From positions 1 to 21,912 of the forward strand of contig CAOSZT010000019.1 of NCBI GenBank assembly GCA_948528155.1: a stretch of 21,912 bases of DNA, written 5' to 3'. Below the pieces are notes generated by a model. It worked only from the letters and a program-made list of their open reading frames with translations. It did not search any database and was not told where the DNA came from. This document shows, piece after piece, positions 12,279-20,326 of the stretch. This stretch comes from an uncultured Clostridia bacterium (lineage in GTDB: Bacteria > Bacillota > Clostridia > TANB77 > CAG-508). The position numbers and the translations under genes were made by a program. Within the stretch, counting starts at the first letter, position 1. Each line of letters opens with the position of its first letter.

Positions 12279-14603
12279 ATGAAAATAATAGATAATTTTT
12301 TAAAAAAACTAGGAGTTAGTAGAAACACTTTTGCAACATATATATTTACACTATTAACTGTGTATTTTGCTGTAGATAGGATAGTAGAATTCTTATTGAT
12401 GCTATTTACAGGTGTATCATATTCATATTGGGGACCAATCCAATATACACTTGCACTAGCCTGCCCAATACTAGCATTCCTATTTTCAGGAAGTTCAGAA
12501 TTTGCATCAACAAAAGCCAAAAAAGTTTCGCTATTTTATATATATATAATTGGATTAAGTGTAATAGCAATTTCGATGTTTGTACAATGGCTAAATATGG
12601 CAACTTGGCTATTATTAATATTTAACCCAGGATATATAGATTTAATTACAAATTTTTCAGAGCTAATACAACCAGCATTAACATCATTAACATTACTATT
12701 TCCTGTTCTTATGATCCCAAAGATATTCAAATTCTTATATTTTGGTGTTAATGACACAAAAGATATGGTTCGTTCAATTTGGGATTATGGTGGAATAGAC
12801 TTATCTGACAAAAAACAAGGACATGGCCCATATACTTGTGATATATTTTTATGTCAAGATTCAGAAACATCAAAAATGATAACAATTCCAGAAGCCTCTA
12901 GGTATCAATCAATGTTTGTATGTGGTGGTTCAGGAACTGGAAAAACCTCTTTAGTATTTGAGCCATTAATAGCAAGAGATCTAGACAGAAAATACTTTTT
13001 TAGAGAAGTTTCAAAAGAAATGGGATTTACAGCACTAAAAACAGGTATTGCACACTTAAATAGCCCATATGACAATGAATACTTAAACTCTAACTTTAAT
13101 TTGAATATGTTAATACCAGACTCTAATAATGAAGATGTATACAAAGGTTATATGAAAAAAATGATATTAGATTCTTCAACTGAAATTACCTACAGAAACT
13201 GTGGTATAACAGTTATATCACCAGACAAAGACATTTCTAATAATATGATAAATATTTGTAAAAACTTTGGATTATCATACAACATTATTGACCCAGGAGA
13301 CCCAAACTCAATTGGACTAAATCCATTTATTTATGATGATGTAAATAAAATTGCAATCACAATATCTTCTGTATTAAAATCAATGTTAGACATATCTATA
13401 AACATATCCTCAGAAACTTACAGAGAATCTGTTATAACACAAGCAATTGAAAACATATCTATTTTATTAAAAGAAATGTATCCAAGAATGAATGATGGAA
13501 TGTTACCAAATTTAGAAGATTTATTAAAAATGTTTACAAACTTTGAACTAGTTGAAAAAATGTGTGAAATTTTAGCACATGATGAAGAACTAAAAGAAAA
13601 ATACAGTACACAATTATCATACTTTAAAAAGAACTTTTATAAAAATAGTATAAACAGAGAAAATACTGAAAAATATATAGATATAGCAATAAGCCAATTA
13701 GACAAATTATTAAAATTACCAGGAGTAAAATTAATATTATGTAACAGAAATAAAAACATAGACTTTGACAAATCACTTGCAAATGGAGAAATTACATTTG
13801 TATGTACAAGACGTGGTGATTTAGGTGCAACTAGTCATAAAGCCTTTGGACTATTTTTCTTAACATCTATGCAAAATGCAGTATTAAGAAGACCTGGAAG
13901 TGAAAAATCTAGAATTCCAAACTTCTTATATATAGATGAATTTCCAGACTTTATTTGTAAAGCTACTGAACCAATATTTACAATGTACAGAAAATATAAA
14001 GTTGGTACTACTATATCAGCACAAAACCTTGAACAACTAGAGCCTGCTAATTCTAGAGAAAGCTTTAAACAAACAATTTTATCAAACTGTGCAAGTAAAA
14101 TATTTACTGGTGGTGGTAGTATTGATGAACTACAATGGTGGTCTGAAGAATTTGGTACACATAGAGAATGGACCTTTAAAAATACTATTGACTTTGATAA
14201 AATGAAATATGAATCTAAACATAGTGATGTTGAATGGAAATTTGTACCTTACTTTAAACCTTACAAATTTCAAACATTTTCTACAAAAGACTGTGCTTAC
14301 AAAATTAGAGGGGACAATGGTAGACCTATGATAGGTCAAGGAAAACTTAATTTCTTAGAATCAAAATACAAAGAACCTAAAAAAATAAAAACATATGACT
14401 TTGGAAAATATTCAGATAGCGTAACAACTGCAACTGAAGACAATGAAGATATACCTCAAAAAAAGAAATTTAACTTAAAAAATTTAGACTTTACTGATAA
14501 TAGAAATGAATATAACCCAATTCAGACAGATACCACAGATTTAGATTATTTATTTGACAATGAAGATGCCATTATCGTAAAACTAAAAAAAGATAAAAAA
14601 TAA
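12279..14603 (+). CDS. VirD4/TraG-like membrane ATPase (type IV coupling protein family), orphan
   Basis: A 774-aa protein. About four hydrophobic segments occupy residues 15-155. A Walker A motif GGSGTGKTS lies near residues 215-223, a Walker B-like FLYIDEFPDF has D553 and E554, and a TraM-recognition-type region (SAQNLEQLEP, SNCASKIFTGGG) lies near 585-620. The C-terminal 100 residues are charged and low in complexity. The family couples DNA or protein substrates to type IV secretion channels. Here no relaxase, VirB4, VirB6 or mating-pair gene is nearby, and flanking genes are chromosomal housekeeping genes. It has its own promoter, AAGGGG 10 nt before the ATG, and a terminator. It may be a chromosomal membrane motor with a non-conjugative role, or serve conjugation genes elsewhere. 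Codon use is like its neighbours, so recent transfer is not evident. Confidence 0.8.
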   Translation: MKIIDNFLKKLGVSRNTFATYIFTLLTVYFAVDRIVEFLLMLFTGVSYSYWGPIQYTLALACPILAFLFSGSSEFASTKAKKVSLFYIYIIGLSVIAISMFVQWLNMATWLLLIFNPGYIDLITNFSELIQPALTSLTLLFPVLMIPKIFKFLYFGVNDTKDMVRSIWDYGGIDLSDKKQGHGPYTCDIFLCQDSETSKMITIPEASRYQSMFVCGGSGTGKTSLVFEPLIARDLDRKYFFREVSKEMGFTALKTGIAHLNSPYDNEYLNSNFNLNMLIPDSNNEDVYKGYMKKMILDSSTEITYRNCGITVISPDKDISNNMINICKNFGLSYNIIDPGDPNSIGLNPFIYDDVNKIAITISSVLKSMLDISINISSETYRESVITQAIENISILLKEMYPRMNDGMLPNLEDLLKMFTNFELVEKMCEILAHDEELKEKYSTQLSYFKKNFYKNSINRENTEKYIDIAISQLDKLLKLPGVKLILCNRNKNIDFDKSLANGEITFVCTRRGDLGATSHKAFGLFFLTSMQNAVLRRPGSEKSRIPNFLYIDEFPDFICKATEPIFTMYRKYKVGTTISAQNLEQLEPANSRESFKQTILSNCASKIFTGGGSIDELQWWSEEFGTHREWTFKNTIDFDKMKYESKHSDVEWKFVPYFKPYKFQTFSTKDCAYKIRGDNGRPMIGQGKLNFLESKYKEPKKIKTYDFGKYSDSVTTATEDNEDIPQKKKFNLKNLDFTDNRNEYNPIQTDTTDLDYLFDNEDAIIVKLKKDKK

Positions 14604-14656
14604 TATAAAATTTGAGTAATAATTCAATAGAAATTTATAAATAAATTTAAAAAATT

Positions 14657-14693
14657 TAGGAGCTAGATTTTCAAAAAATCTAACTCCTATTTA
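14657..14693 (+). terminator. Terminator after the VirD4-like gene
   Basis: TAGGAGCTAGATTT (14657-14670) pairs with AAATCTAACTCCTA (14676-14689), a 14-bp stem with a single C-A mismatch and a 5-nt loop, followed by TTTAATT. On the minus strand it is followed by AAATTTTTT, so it may also end the convergent exporter transcript. Confidence 0.65.
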
Positions 14694-14785
14694 ATTCGCT
14701 TTAATAATTTTATCAAAAACATTTAATTCTCAACTCTAATCTCAAAATTTAGATATAGTAAAAAAATTTAGACTTTTCCTAACTA

Positions 14786-15649
14786 TCAAATTACTATTCC
14801 CAAAAATTCAATTAAAATACCAGAAACAACACCAATTATATATAATAAAAACACTATTTTTAAATTCTCTTTCAATTTATCATTAGCCTTAAATAATACA
14901 GCAATTCCAACACCAGCACCAGTTAATAAACCAGACATCAAACTACCAAGAGAAATAATATTTTCTAAATACATATTTGTAATTATAACAGAAGAAGCAC
15001 AATTAGGGATTAATCCAATCAACGAAGAAATAATTGGTCCAATAATAGGTTTATTCAACAATAAACTAGCAATAAAATCTTCTCCTATAAAATATACCAC
15101 TATATTAATAACAAAAGTAATTAAAACTATAAATAAAGATATATTAATAGTATGAAAAATAGCTGATTTTAAAACCCCTCTTTTATCACAATGACAATGT
15201 TCTTCTTCACACATATGTCCTATTTCATTATCTTTATTAATTTCCCTATTTTTATTTATTAATCTTACTAATAAATCAATTAAAATACCTGCAATAATTC
15301 CAATAATAAGTTTGATTCCTAAAATCTTTAAAATTACAATTGGAGAAACAGCTTCTGAAATAAAAATTGGTAACATTTCATCAGATGTTGATAAATATAC
15401 TGCAATTAAAGTTCCTAAAGTAATAACTCGTCCAGCATATAAATTTGTGGCAGAAACTGAAAAACCACATTGAGGAAATATACCTAATATACTTCCAATT
15501 AGTGGACCAAATTTTCCAGACTTCTTAATTGTATTTTTTGATTTTTCTCCCATTTTATGTTCAATATATTCCATAATCAGATATGTTATAAATAAAAATG
15601 GAATCAATTTTATTGTATCAATTAATGTATCTTCAATAATTTCTAACAT
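14786..15649 (-). CDS. ArsP_2-like putative metal(loid) exporter
   Basis: A 287-aa polytopic membrane protein built of two similar halves. Each half has a cysteine in a proline-containing membrane motif: FPQCGFSVSATNLY (C61) and IPNCASSVIITNMY (C217). Between the halves lies a His/Cys/Glu-rich loop HMCEEEHCHCD (residues 145-155), a likely metal-binding site. This layout matches the PF11449 family (putative ten-TM exporters, annotated variously as arsenic efflux or manganese transport). The ATG at 15649 is chosen because AAAGGGGA lies six bases upstream. A TTG at 15667 would add six residues. The substrate is uncertain: there are no arsR, arsC or metal-regulator genes nearby. It is transcribed alone and faces the VirD4-like gene. 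Confidence 0.75.
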   Translation of the reverse strand: MLEIIEDTLIDTIKLIPFLFITYLIMEYIEHKMGEKSKNTIKKSGKFGPLIGSILGIFPQCGFSVSATNLYAGRVITLGTLIAVYLSTSDEMLPIFISEAVSPIVILKILGIKLIIGIIAGILIDLLVRLINKNREINKDNEIGHMCEEEHCHCDKRGVLKSAIFHTINISLFIVLITFVINIVVYFIGEDFIASLLLNKPIIGPIISSLIGLIPNCASSVIITNMYLENIISLGSLMSGLLTGAGVGIAVLFKANDKLKENLKIVFLLYIIGVVSGILIEFLGIVI

Positions 15650-15732
15650 AATTTTCCCCTTTGCCAAACTCTCTCAATAAATATCTTATTTTCATTTTAT
15701 AGTTTAACATAAAAGTATAAATTATGCAACAC

Positions 15733-15827
15733 CAGGGAAATTTAATCATATTACAAAAAAATTACAATTACTATATAATTTAAAATTATATCCATTTTTA
15801 GTACTTTATAATTATCAAATTTCCCTG
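15733..15827. repeat. 95-bp palindromic unit with 11-bp inverted ends
   Basis: CAGGGAAATTT (15733-15743) and AAATTTCCCTG (15817-15827) are perfect 11-bp inverted arms. The interior contains a further 9-bp inverted repeat around one base (15773-15791, ATATAATTT/AAATTATAT). On the plus strand TTTTT follows the right arm. It lies in the gap between two minus-strand genes, upstream of the exporter. It could be a MITE-like element or a long-range hairpin in the exporter leader. Confidence 0.6.
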
Positions 15828-15860
15828 TTTTTCAATGAGTAAAAAACTATCTTACATTTT

Positions 15861-16484
15861 TTATCTTCTTCTAAAACACCCACAAAAGCTACCACTTCGC
15901 CCATTATTAGCATTATTAGGAAATACATTTGCTCTAACAGCAATAGTATCATTAGATGTATTACAATTACAACTACAATCATTATTACAAGAATTACGAT
16001 TATTATTCCTATTTCTAGAACAATTTGAATTTATAGACAAAAGTTCATTTTCTACACCATTACAACCACTACTACTAATTGTCAATAAACTTCCATCATT
16101 ATTACAATTTGAATTTGAACATACTCCATTTATAGATAATAATTGTGTTCCATTATTATCATTAAAACCTCCACATCTACATCTTCTATTTTCTCTATTT
16201 CGTCCACATTTCCCACATTTTTCACATTCACACTCTCTACATTCAAACTCCCTTAAAATTTTACATATTATATTAGTCAAAACAGCAGTTATAAATGCAA
16301 TAATTGCATATGCAATTGTAGCAACCAAAAAAATCAAATTACCAATAATAAATGTTACAATTAAAAAAATTGCAAATATAATAGCAGAAACTAAAAAAGG
16401 ACATTTGAATATTTTTTGTAAAGCAATAGAAATTATTATTACAGCTAATGGTATAGCAAAAAATATTAGTAATAAAGTATTCAT
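15861..16484 (-). CDS. DUF2651-like membrane protein with a Cys/Asn-rich repeat tail
   Basis: A 207-aa protein. Residues 1-75 form two to three hydrophobic segments resembling the small DUF2651 (YbeC-like) membrane proteins. From residue 80 the sequence changes completely. A cysteine-dense linker (ECRECECEKCGKCG, RCRCGG) is followed by an Asn/Ser/Cys-rich tail carrying three spaced copies of LLSIN or LLTIS (residues 115, 133 and 149), a CSCNCN cluster and a terminal CGCFRRR. The tail has about twenty cysteines and could bind metal or form cross-links, as in some spore or cell-surface proteins. That is speculation. The ATG at 16484 has AAAGGAG six bases upstream. A long plus-strand frame over the same DNA (15835-16512) is judged an antisense shadow because it lacks a binding site. 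Confidence 0.6.
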   Translation of the reverse strand: MNTLLLIFFAIPLAVIIISIALQKIFKCPFLVSAIIFAIFLIVTFIIGNLIFLVATIAYAIIAFITAVLTNIICKILREFECRECECEKCGKCGRNRENRRCRCGGFNDNNGTQLLSINGVCSNSNCNNDGSLLTISSSGCNGVENELLSINSNCSRNRNNNRNSCNNDCSCNCNTSNDTIAVRANVFPNNANNGRSGSFCGCFRRR

Positions 16485-16609
16485 ATTTTTCTCCTTTGCT
16501 AATTGCAAATAAAAATTTTGACTTTTTATTTACAACTTTTTTACTTTATTTTATGCTTTACAACAATTTATGGTTACTAACAAAATAATAGAGCTATAAA
16601 AAACAAACA

Positions 16610-17351
16610 TTAATCATATTCTACATTAAGAAGATATAAACCATTTGGAGGTAATGTTTTACCTGCTAAATTTCTATCCTTCAAATTAATAATATTTTTA
16701 ACTTCTTCTGGCTCTATTTTTTCTAATCCAACATCAACTAGAGTACCAGATATTATTCTTACCATATTATATAAAAAACCATTTCCTGTTAATTCTATAT
16801 AAATTCTATTATTAGGCATTTCTAACACTTTGGCACAATATATAGTTCTTACACTACTTTTACTACTTGTCCCACTTGACTTAAATGCTTTAAAATCATG
16901 TTCTCCTTCAAAAAATTTTGCACCTATTTTCATTTTTTCTATATTTAATTTTTGAGGTATATGTGTTTCTAAATTTCTATATATAGCAGAAGAAAATTCA
17001 GAATTATTAATTATATATCTGTAAGTTTTTCTTTTACAAGTTAATCTACTATGAAATCTTTCCTCAACTTCTTCAGCTTTTACTATTCTAATCGACTTTT
17101 TTAAATTTGAATTTAATGCTATGGCTATTTTGTCAATTGGAATATTTGAATTTGTCTTAAAATTAGCAACTTGTCCGAATAGCATGAACTCCAGCATCAG
17201 TTCTTCCTGATGCTGTTAAATCCACCTCTTCTCCTGTTACATTTTTTATTGCTTGTTCTATTGTCCCCTGTATATTTAATTTTGTTGGTTGCTTTTGCCA
17301 GCCATTAAACTCTTTTCCATCATATTCAATAATTAATTTTATATTTCGCAT
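16610..17351 (-). pseudogene. truA: tRNA pseudouridine synthase A, frameshifted
   Basis: TruA converts uridines 38-40 of the tRNA anticodon arm to pseudouridine. The first frame (17351-17163) reads MRNIKLIIEYDGKEFNGWQK and on to LTASGRTDAGVHA, including catalytic D52 in GRTDAGVHA. The second frame (to 16610) resumes as GQVANFKTNSNIPIDKIAIA and includes RKTYRYII, HDFKAFKSSG, GNGFLYNMVRIISGTLVDVG and a complete C-terminus. The joint GVHA-x-GQVANF contains four bases (17177-17180) where three are expected, so there is one extra base. The total, 742 bp or about 247 codons, equals the usual TruA length. GGAGAG precedes the ATG. It is either a recent pseudogene or an assembly error. Only the extra base separates it from an intact gene. 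Confidence 0.9.
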
Positions 17352-17448
17352 TTCATACTCTCCATTTATTCATTACCATCATTTTATATATTATAACATT
17401 TATTTTCTAATAATACTTTACTAAATAAAAATAATTATAATTTTTAAA

Positions 17449-17469
17449 AGTAGGTTAAAACAACCTACT
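17449..17469 (-). terminator. Terminator of the HTH gene
   Basis: AGTAGGTT (17449-17456) and AACCTACT (17462-17469) form a perfect 8-bp stem around AAAAC. On the minus strand TTTT follows, and on the plus strand CTTTTT, so it can work both ways. The stop codon of the minus-strand HTH gene (17465-17467) lies inside the stem. Confidence 0.75.
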
Positions 17470-17644
17470 CTTTTTGGTTTTCCCGTATATAACGAATATA
17501 TCTTTGTATCATTTGTCTGCTTACTCCTAATTCTTCAGCAATCTGTTTTGTATCAGTCATCCCTTCTTCTAAACATTGTTGTACAGACCGTATCCTTCTC
17601 ATTTTTCTTTGATGTTTTTCTTCATTACTATAATTATAGTACAT
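17465..17644 (-). CDS. Small helix-turn-helix DNA-binding protein
   Basis: A 59-aa protein consisting of a basic N-terminal part (NEEKHQRKMRRIRSVQQ) and a helix-turn-helix: EEGMTDTKQIAEELGVSRQM at about residues 26-45, followed by a positively charged recognition/end helix (IQRYIRYIRENQK). It has no effector domain and is likely a small transcription regulator or phage-like repressor remnant. The start at 17644 is chosen because CAGGAGG lies seven bases upstream. The longer frame to 17749 has no such site. It follows cdaA on the same strand by 114 bp but has its own promoter (17670-17698), and a terminator overlaps its stop. Target genes are unknown. Confidence 0.65.
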   Translation of the reverse strand: MYYNYSNEEKHQRKMRRIRSVQQCLEEGMTDTKQIAEELGVSRQMIQRYIRYIRENQKE

Positions 17645-17669
17645 ACATTTACCTCCTGCCTTTTTTATA

Positions 17670-17698
17670 ATAATATCACATTTACATAATATTTGCAA
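17670..17698 (-). promoter_or_regulatory. Promoter of the small HTH gene
   Basis: On the minus strand TTGCAA (plus 17693-17698) and TATTAT (plus 17670-17675) are 17 bp apart, placing a start about 20 nt before the ribosome binding site. Confidence 0.6.
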
Positions 17699-17758
17699 TA
17701 GTATACAAAAAATATCAGGATAAAGACATGAAAATATATAAAATTCCATTATTATTTT

Positions 17759-18676
17759 TTATTCTTCTTTATGTTTTTTAAAAAATTTCTGTTTAAAATT
17801 AAAAAATACTTTATTTTCATTTACTTTTTTATCAGCAAATCTTTTAGTAATTATATTACTAATTAAAATTTTCTTTAAAGAATCTTCTCTTAAATCTGCT
17901 ATTAAAGTACCATCTTTTGCAATAGAAATCTTACCAGTTTCCTCTGACACAACAACAACAACACTATCTGACTCCTTTGAAATTCCAATAGCAGCTCTAT
18001 GTCTAGTTCCAAGTTCCTTAGCAATATCTGCATCATTTGCCAAAGGTAAAACACAAGCAGCAGCAACGATTTTATTATTACTAATAACAACAGCACCATC
18101 ATGTAAAGGAGTTTTTGGCACAAAAATATTAACTAACAGTTGAGGTGAAACCTCTGATCCCATTGGTACACCAGTTGCAATAATATCTTGTATATTAATA
18201 TCTCTTTCAATAACAATCAACGCACCAGTTTTAGTTTTTGAAAGTTCAGTAGCTGCAATTACAACCTTATAAATATCTTCCTTTGTCTTTGTAGCTACAT
18301 CACTATCCAAACCAAAAAACTTAGTAAACTTATTTGTACCTAACTGTTCCAATCCTCTTCTCAACTCTGGCTGAAAAATCACAATTATTGCAATTACTCC
18401 CCAATTCATAATACCAGTTAATATCGAGTTTAAAATTTTTAAATTTAATAAAGAACTTAACCAAGTAATAATTATCAAAAATGCAATTCCTTTTATCAAC
18501 TGCCAAGCCCTTGACCCCTTTACAATTTTGAAAAAACAATATAACAAAAATATTACAATAACAATATCTAATATTGTTGTAAATAAACCAAAAGGATTTT
18601 CAGTTAAATTTTGGAATTTAGTCAAAATATTTTCATTATAAAAGTTTATCCAACTCTCACTTATACTTCTTCCCAT
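17759..18676 (-). CDS. cdaA: Diadenylate cyclase CdaA
   Basis: A 305-aa membrane enzyme that makes cyclic di-AMP from two ATP. Three hydrophobic segments at about 32-52, 63-80 and 86-102 are followed by a DisA_N-type catalytic domain. That domain has the DGA motif at residues 193-195 (PLHDGAVV) and RHR at 225-227 (GTRHRAAIG), both needed for nucleotide binding and cyclisation. The length suits CdaA/YbbP, with a short basic tail. GAAGGTG precedes the ATG. In many Bacillota cdaA is followed by cdaR (YbbR) and glmM. Neither is here: the next gene is a small HTH protein. A 44-aa membrane peptide gene and a 40-bp palindrome lie just upstream on the same strand. Cyclic di-AMP usually controls potassium and osmolyte balance and wall homeostasis. 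Confidence 0.95.
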   Translation of the reverse strand: MGRSISESWINFYNENILTKFQNLTENPFGLFTTILDIVIVIFLLYCFFKIVKGSRAWQLIKGIAFLIIITWLSSLLNLKILNSILTGIMNWGVIAIIVIFQPELRRGLEQLGTNKFTKFFGLDSDVATKTKEDIYKVVIAATELSKTKTGALIVIERDINIQDIIATGVPMGSEVSPQLLVNIFVPKTPLHDGAVVISNNKIVAAACVLPLANDADIAKELGTRHRAAIGISKESDSVVVVVSEETGKISIAKDGTLIADLREDSLKKILISNIITKRFADKKVNENKVFFNFKQKFFKKHKEE

Positions 18677-18703
18677 AATACACCTTCTTCTTTAGATATT
18701 AGC

Positions 18704-18743
18704 ATTTAGGAACATATTAAAATATTTTAATATGTTCCTAAAT
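18704..18743. repeat. 40-bp perfect palindrome upstream of cdaA
   Basis: Positions 18704-18723 (ATTTAGGAACATATTAAAAT) are followed without a spacer by their exact reverse complement at 18724-18743. It lies 27 bp before the cdaA start and 9 bp after the stop of the 44-aa peptide gene. In RNA it would form a long stem in the cdaA leader. No T-tract follows it on the minus strand, so it is not a standard intrinsic terminator. It could be an RNase-processing or attenuation hairpin, or a dimeric operator. Confidence 0.85.
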
Positions 18744-18752
18744 ATATTAAAC

Positions 18753-18887
18753 CTAAATTAATGAATATATTAAAGTTCCTGCTACTGATAATATCATCAT
18801 AAAAGCCAATATCCCAGCCATTATTTTAACAAATATCTGTCCTTTATCAAATCTTTTATGTTCTTTAATTTTTAATTCTCTATCCAT
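18753..18887 (-). CDS. 44-aa single-span membrane peptide upstream of cdaA
   Basis: The minus-strand ATG at 18887 has GGAGG seven bases upstream and a consensus promoter (18921-18950). The peptide has a basic start (MDRELKIKEHKRFDKGQ) and one hydrophobic span (IFVKIMAGILAFMMILSVAG and TLIYSLI, residues 18-44). The size and pattern resemble the tiny DUF4044-type membrane proteins of Bacillota, but the match is too short to be sure. It ends 9 bp before the 40-bp palindrome and 76 bp before cdaA, so it is likely the first gene of the cdaA transcript. A functional tie to the cyclase is unproven. Confidence 0.65.
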   Translation of the reverse strand: MDRELKIKEHKRFDKGQIFVKIMAGILAFMMILSVAGTLIYSLI

Positions 18888-18920
18888 TTTTAAACCTCCA
18901 TAAAATTTTACACTATAATT

Positions 18921-18950
18921 ATTATATCACTAAACAGACTTTAATTTCAA
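18921..18950 (-). promoter_or_regulatory. Promoter of the 44-aa peptide-cdaA unit
   Basis: On the minus strand TTGAAA (plus 18945-18950) and a perfect TATAAT (plus 18921-18926) are 18 bp apart. It lies immediately after the pyrimidine-nucleoside phosphorylase stop. Confidence 0.7.
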
Positions 18951-18954
18951 CAAT

Positions 18955-20259
18955 TTATCTACAAATACCAAAAATTGTTGATAATCTTTCTATTTTATTA
19001 TCACCTATTTTTATAATATCCTGTAATTTTGATATAGAAAGCTCTAAGCTCTTAACATCATTTGCATAAACATATGCCAAACACTCTCCTTGTAACACCT
19101 TGTTAGAAACCTTTTTACACAACTTTATTCCCACAGTATAATCAATTACATCTTCCTTTTTTACTCTACCAGCTCCTAAGTTACAAGCTACTTTTCCAAT
19201 ATCTTCTGCATTCATTTCATATATATATCCTTCTTTTATAGCCACTACTGGTTTAATATACTTAGCTTTTGGGAATTTATCAACATCTTGTAAAAATGCT
19301 ATATCTCCACCTTGATTTTTAACCATTTCCACAAACTTTTTAAAACCATTTCCATTTTTAATATTCTCTAACAATTTAACTTTATTTTCCTCTAAATTTT
19401 CCCCCAACCCTGCTAAATTTATCATATGTGAACCTAATTCTAAAACTACATCTTTTAAATCTTGTGGCATACTTCCTTTTAAAAACTCTATTGCCTCAAT
19501 GACCTCTAAATTATTACCAACAGCATAACCTAATGGCTCATCCATATTAGTCAAAACACATACAGTTTCTCTATCTACAAGCCTTCCTATTTCGATCATT
19601 TCATTAGCCAATAATTTTGCATCATCAATATTTTTCATAAAAGCACCTTTACCACAAGTTACATCTAAAACAATTTTGTCTGCACCACTAGCTATTTTCT
19701 TACTCATAATACTTGAAGCAATTAATGATATATTTTCAACACAAGAAATACTATCTCTCAAAGCATACAATTTTTTATCTGCTGGTGCTAAATTTATTGT
19801 TTGTGAAATCATACTTATTCCTATGTTATCCACATTTTTTACAAAACTGTTAATATCTATATCAGTTTTATATCCAGGTATAGAATTTAATTTATCAACT
19901 GTTCCACCTGTAAAGCCCAGTCCTCGACCTGACATTTTTGCAACAGGCACACCAATTGAAGCAACTAAAGGCAACAAACAAATTGATACCTTATCACCAA
20001 CACCTCCTGTTGAATGCTTGTCAACTATTATTTTATCTAATTTTGATAAATCTAGTATTTCTCCTGAATTAGCCATTGCCAATGTTAAATATGTTGTTTC
20101 TTGTTTTGTCAATCCATTTAAAAACATTGCCATTACCAAAGCTGAAACCTGATAATCAGCTACTTCTTCTTTTACATAACCATTTATAAAAAATTCAATC
20201 TCTTGTTTTGTTAATTCATTTTTATTTCTCTTTTTTTCTATAATTTCTAAAATATTCAT
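18955..20259 (-). CDS. pdp: Pyrimidine-nucleoside phosphorylase
   Basis: A 434-aa enzyme of nucleoside phosphorylase family II. It cleaves uridine, thymidine and deoxyuridine with phosphate to the base and (deoxy)ribose-1-phosphate. The family signature appears as KHSTGGVGDKVS (phosphate-binding loop) and KMSGRGLGFTGGTVDKLNSI with PGY. Other conserved stretches are LRDSISCVENISLIASSIMS and KKIASGADKIVLDVTCGKGAF. The length (about 430 aa) and the conserved N-terminal helical lobe (ELTKQEIEFFINGYVKEEVA) match bacterial Pdp/DeoA. Pdp is slightly favoured as the usual Bacillota form. AAAGG lies 8 nt before the ATG. No deoB, deoC, cdd or nupC genes flank it, so it is not in a deo operon here. It runs divergently from the two-peptide unit. 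Confidence 0.93.
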   Translation of the reverse strand: MNILEIIEKKRNKNELTKQEIEFFINGYVKEEVADYQVSALVMAMFLNGLTKQETTYLTLAMANSGEILDLSKLDKIIVDKHSTGGVGDKVSICLLPLVASIGVPVAKMSGRGLGFTGGTVDKLNSIPGYKTDIDINSFVKNVDNIGISMISQTINLAPADKKLYALRDSISCVENISLIASSIMSKKIASGADKIVLDVTCGKGAFMKNIDDAKLLANEMIEIGRLVDRETVCVLTNMDEPLGYAVGNNLEVIEAIEFLKGSMPQDLKDVVLELGSHMINLAGLGENLEENKVKLLENIKNGNGFKKFVEMVKNQGGDIAFLQDVDKFPKAKYIKPVVAIKEGYIYEMNAEDIGKVACNLGAGRVKKEDVIDYTVGIKLCKKVSNKVLQGECLAYVYANDVKSLELSISKLQDIIKIGDNKIERLSTIFGICR

Positions 20260-20291
20260 TGTATTACCTTTCTTTTTTTATTATTCCATGA

Positions 20292-20297
20292 TATAAT
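20292..20297 (+). promoter_or_regulatory. -10 element of the two-peptide unit
   Basis: A perfect TATAAT at 20292-20297 lies 30 bp before the first small ORF. The -35 region (TTTCTT at 20269-20274, 17 bp away) is poor, so the promoter may need an activator or another sigma factor. Confidence 0.4.
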
Positions 20298-20326
20298 TAT
20301 GTTACTACCTAAAAGGAGGAAAAAGT

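Noticed and set aside
12279..14603. Integrated conjugative element
   Set aside because: No relaxase, integrase, VirB4 or att repeats were seen around the VirD4-like gene.
15835..16512. 225-aa plus-strand frame opposite the Cys-rich protein
   Set aside because: It has no ribosome binding site and consists of the antisense of low-complexity codons. The minus frame has a proper start and a recognisable membrane domain.
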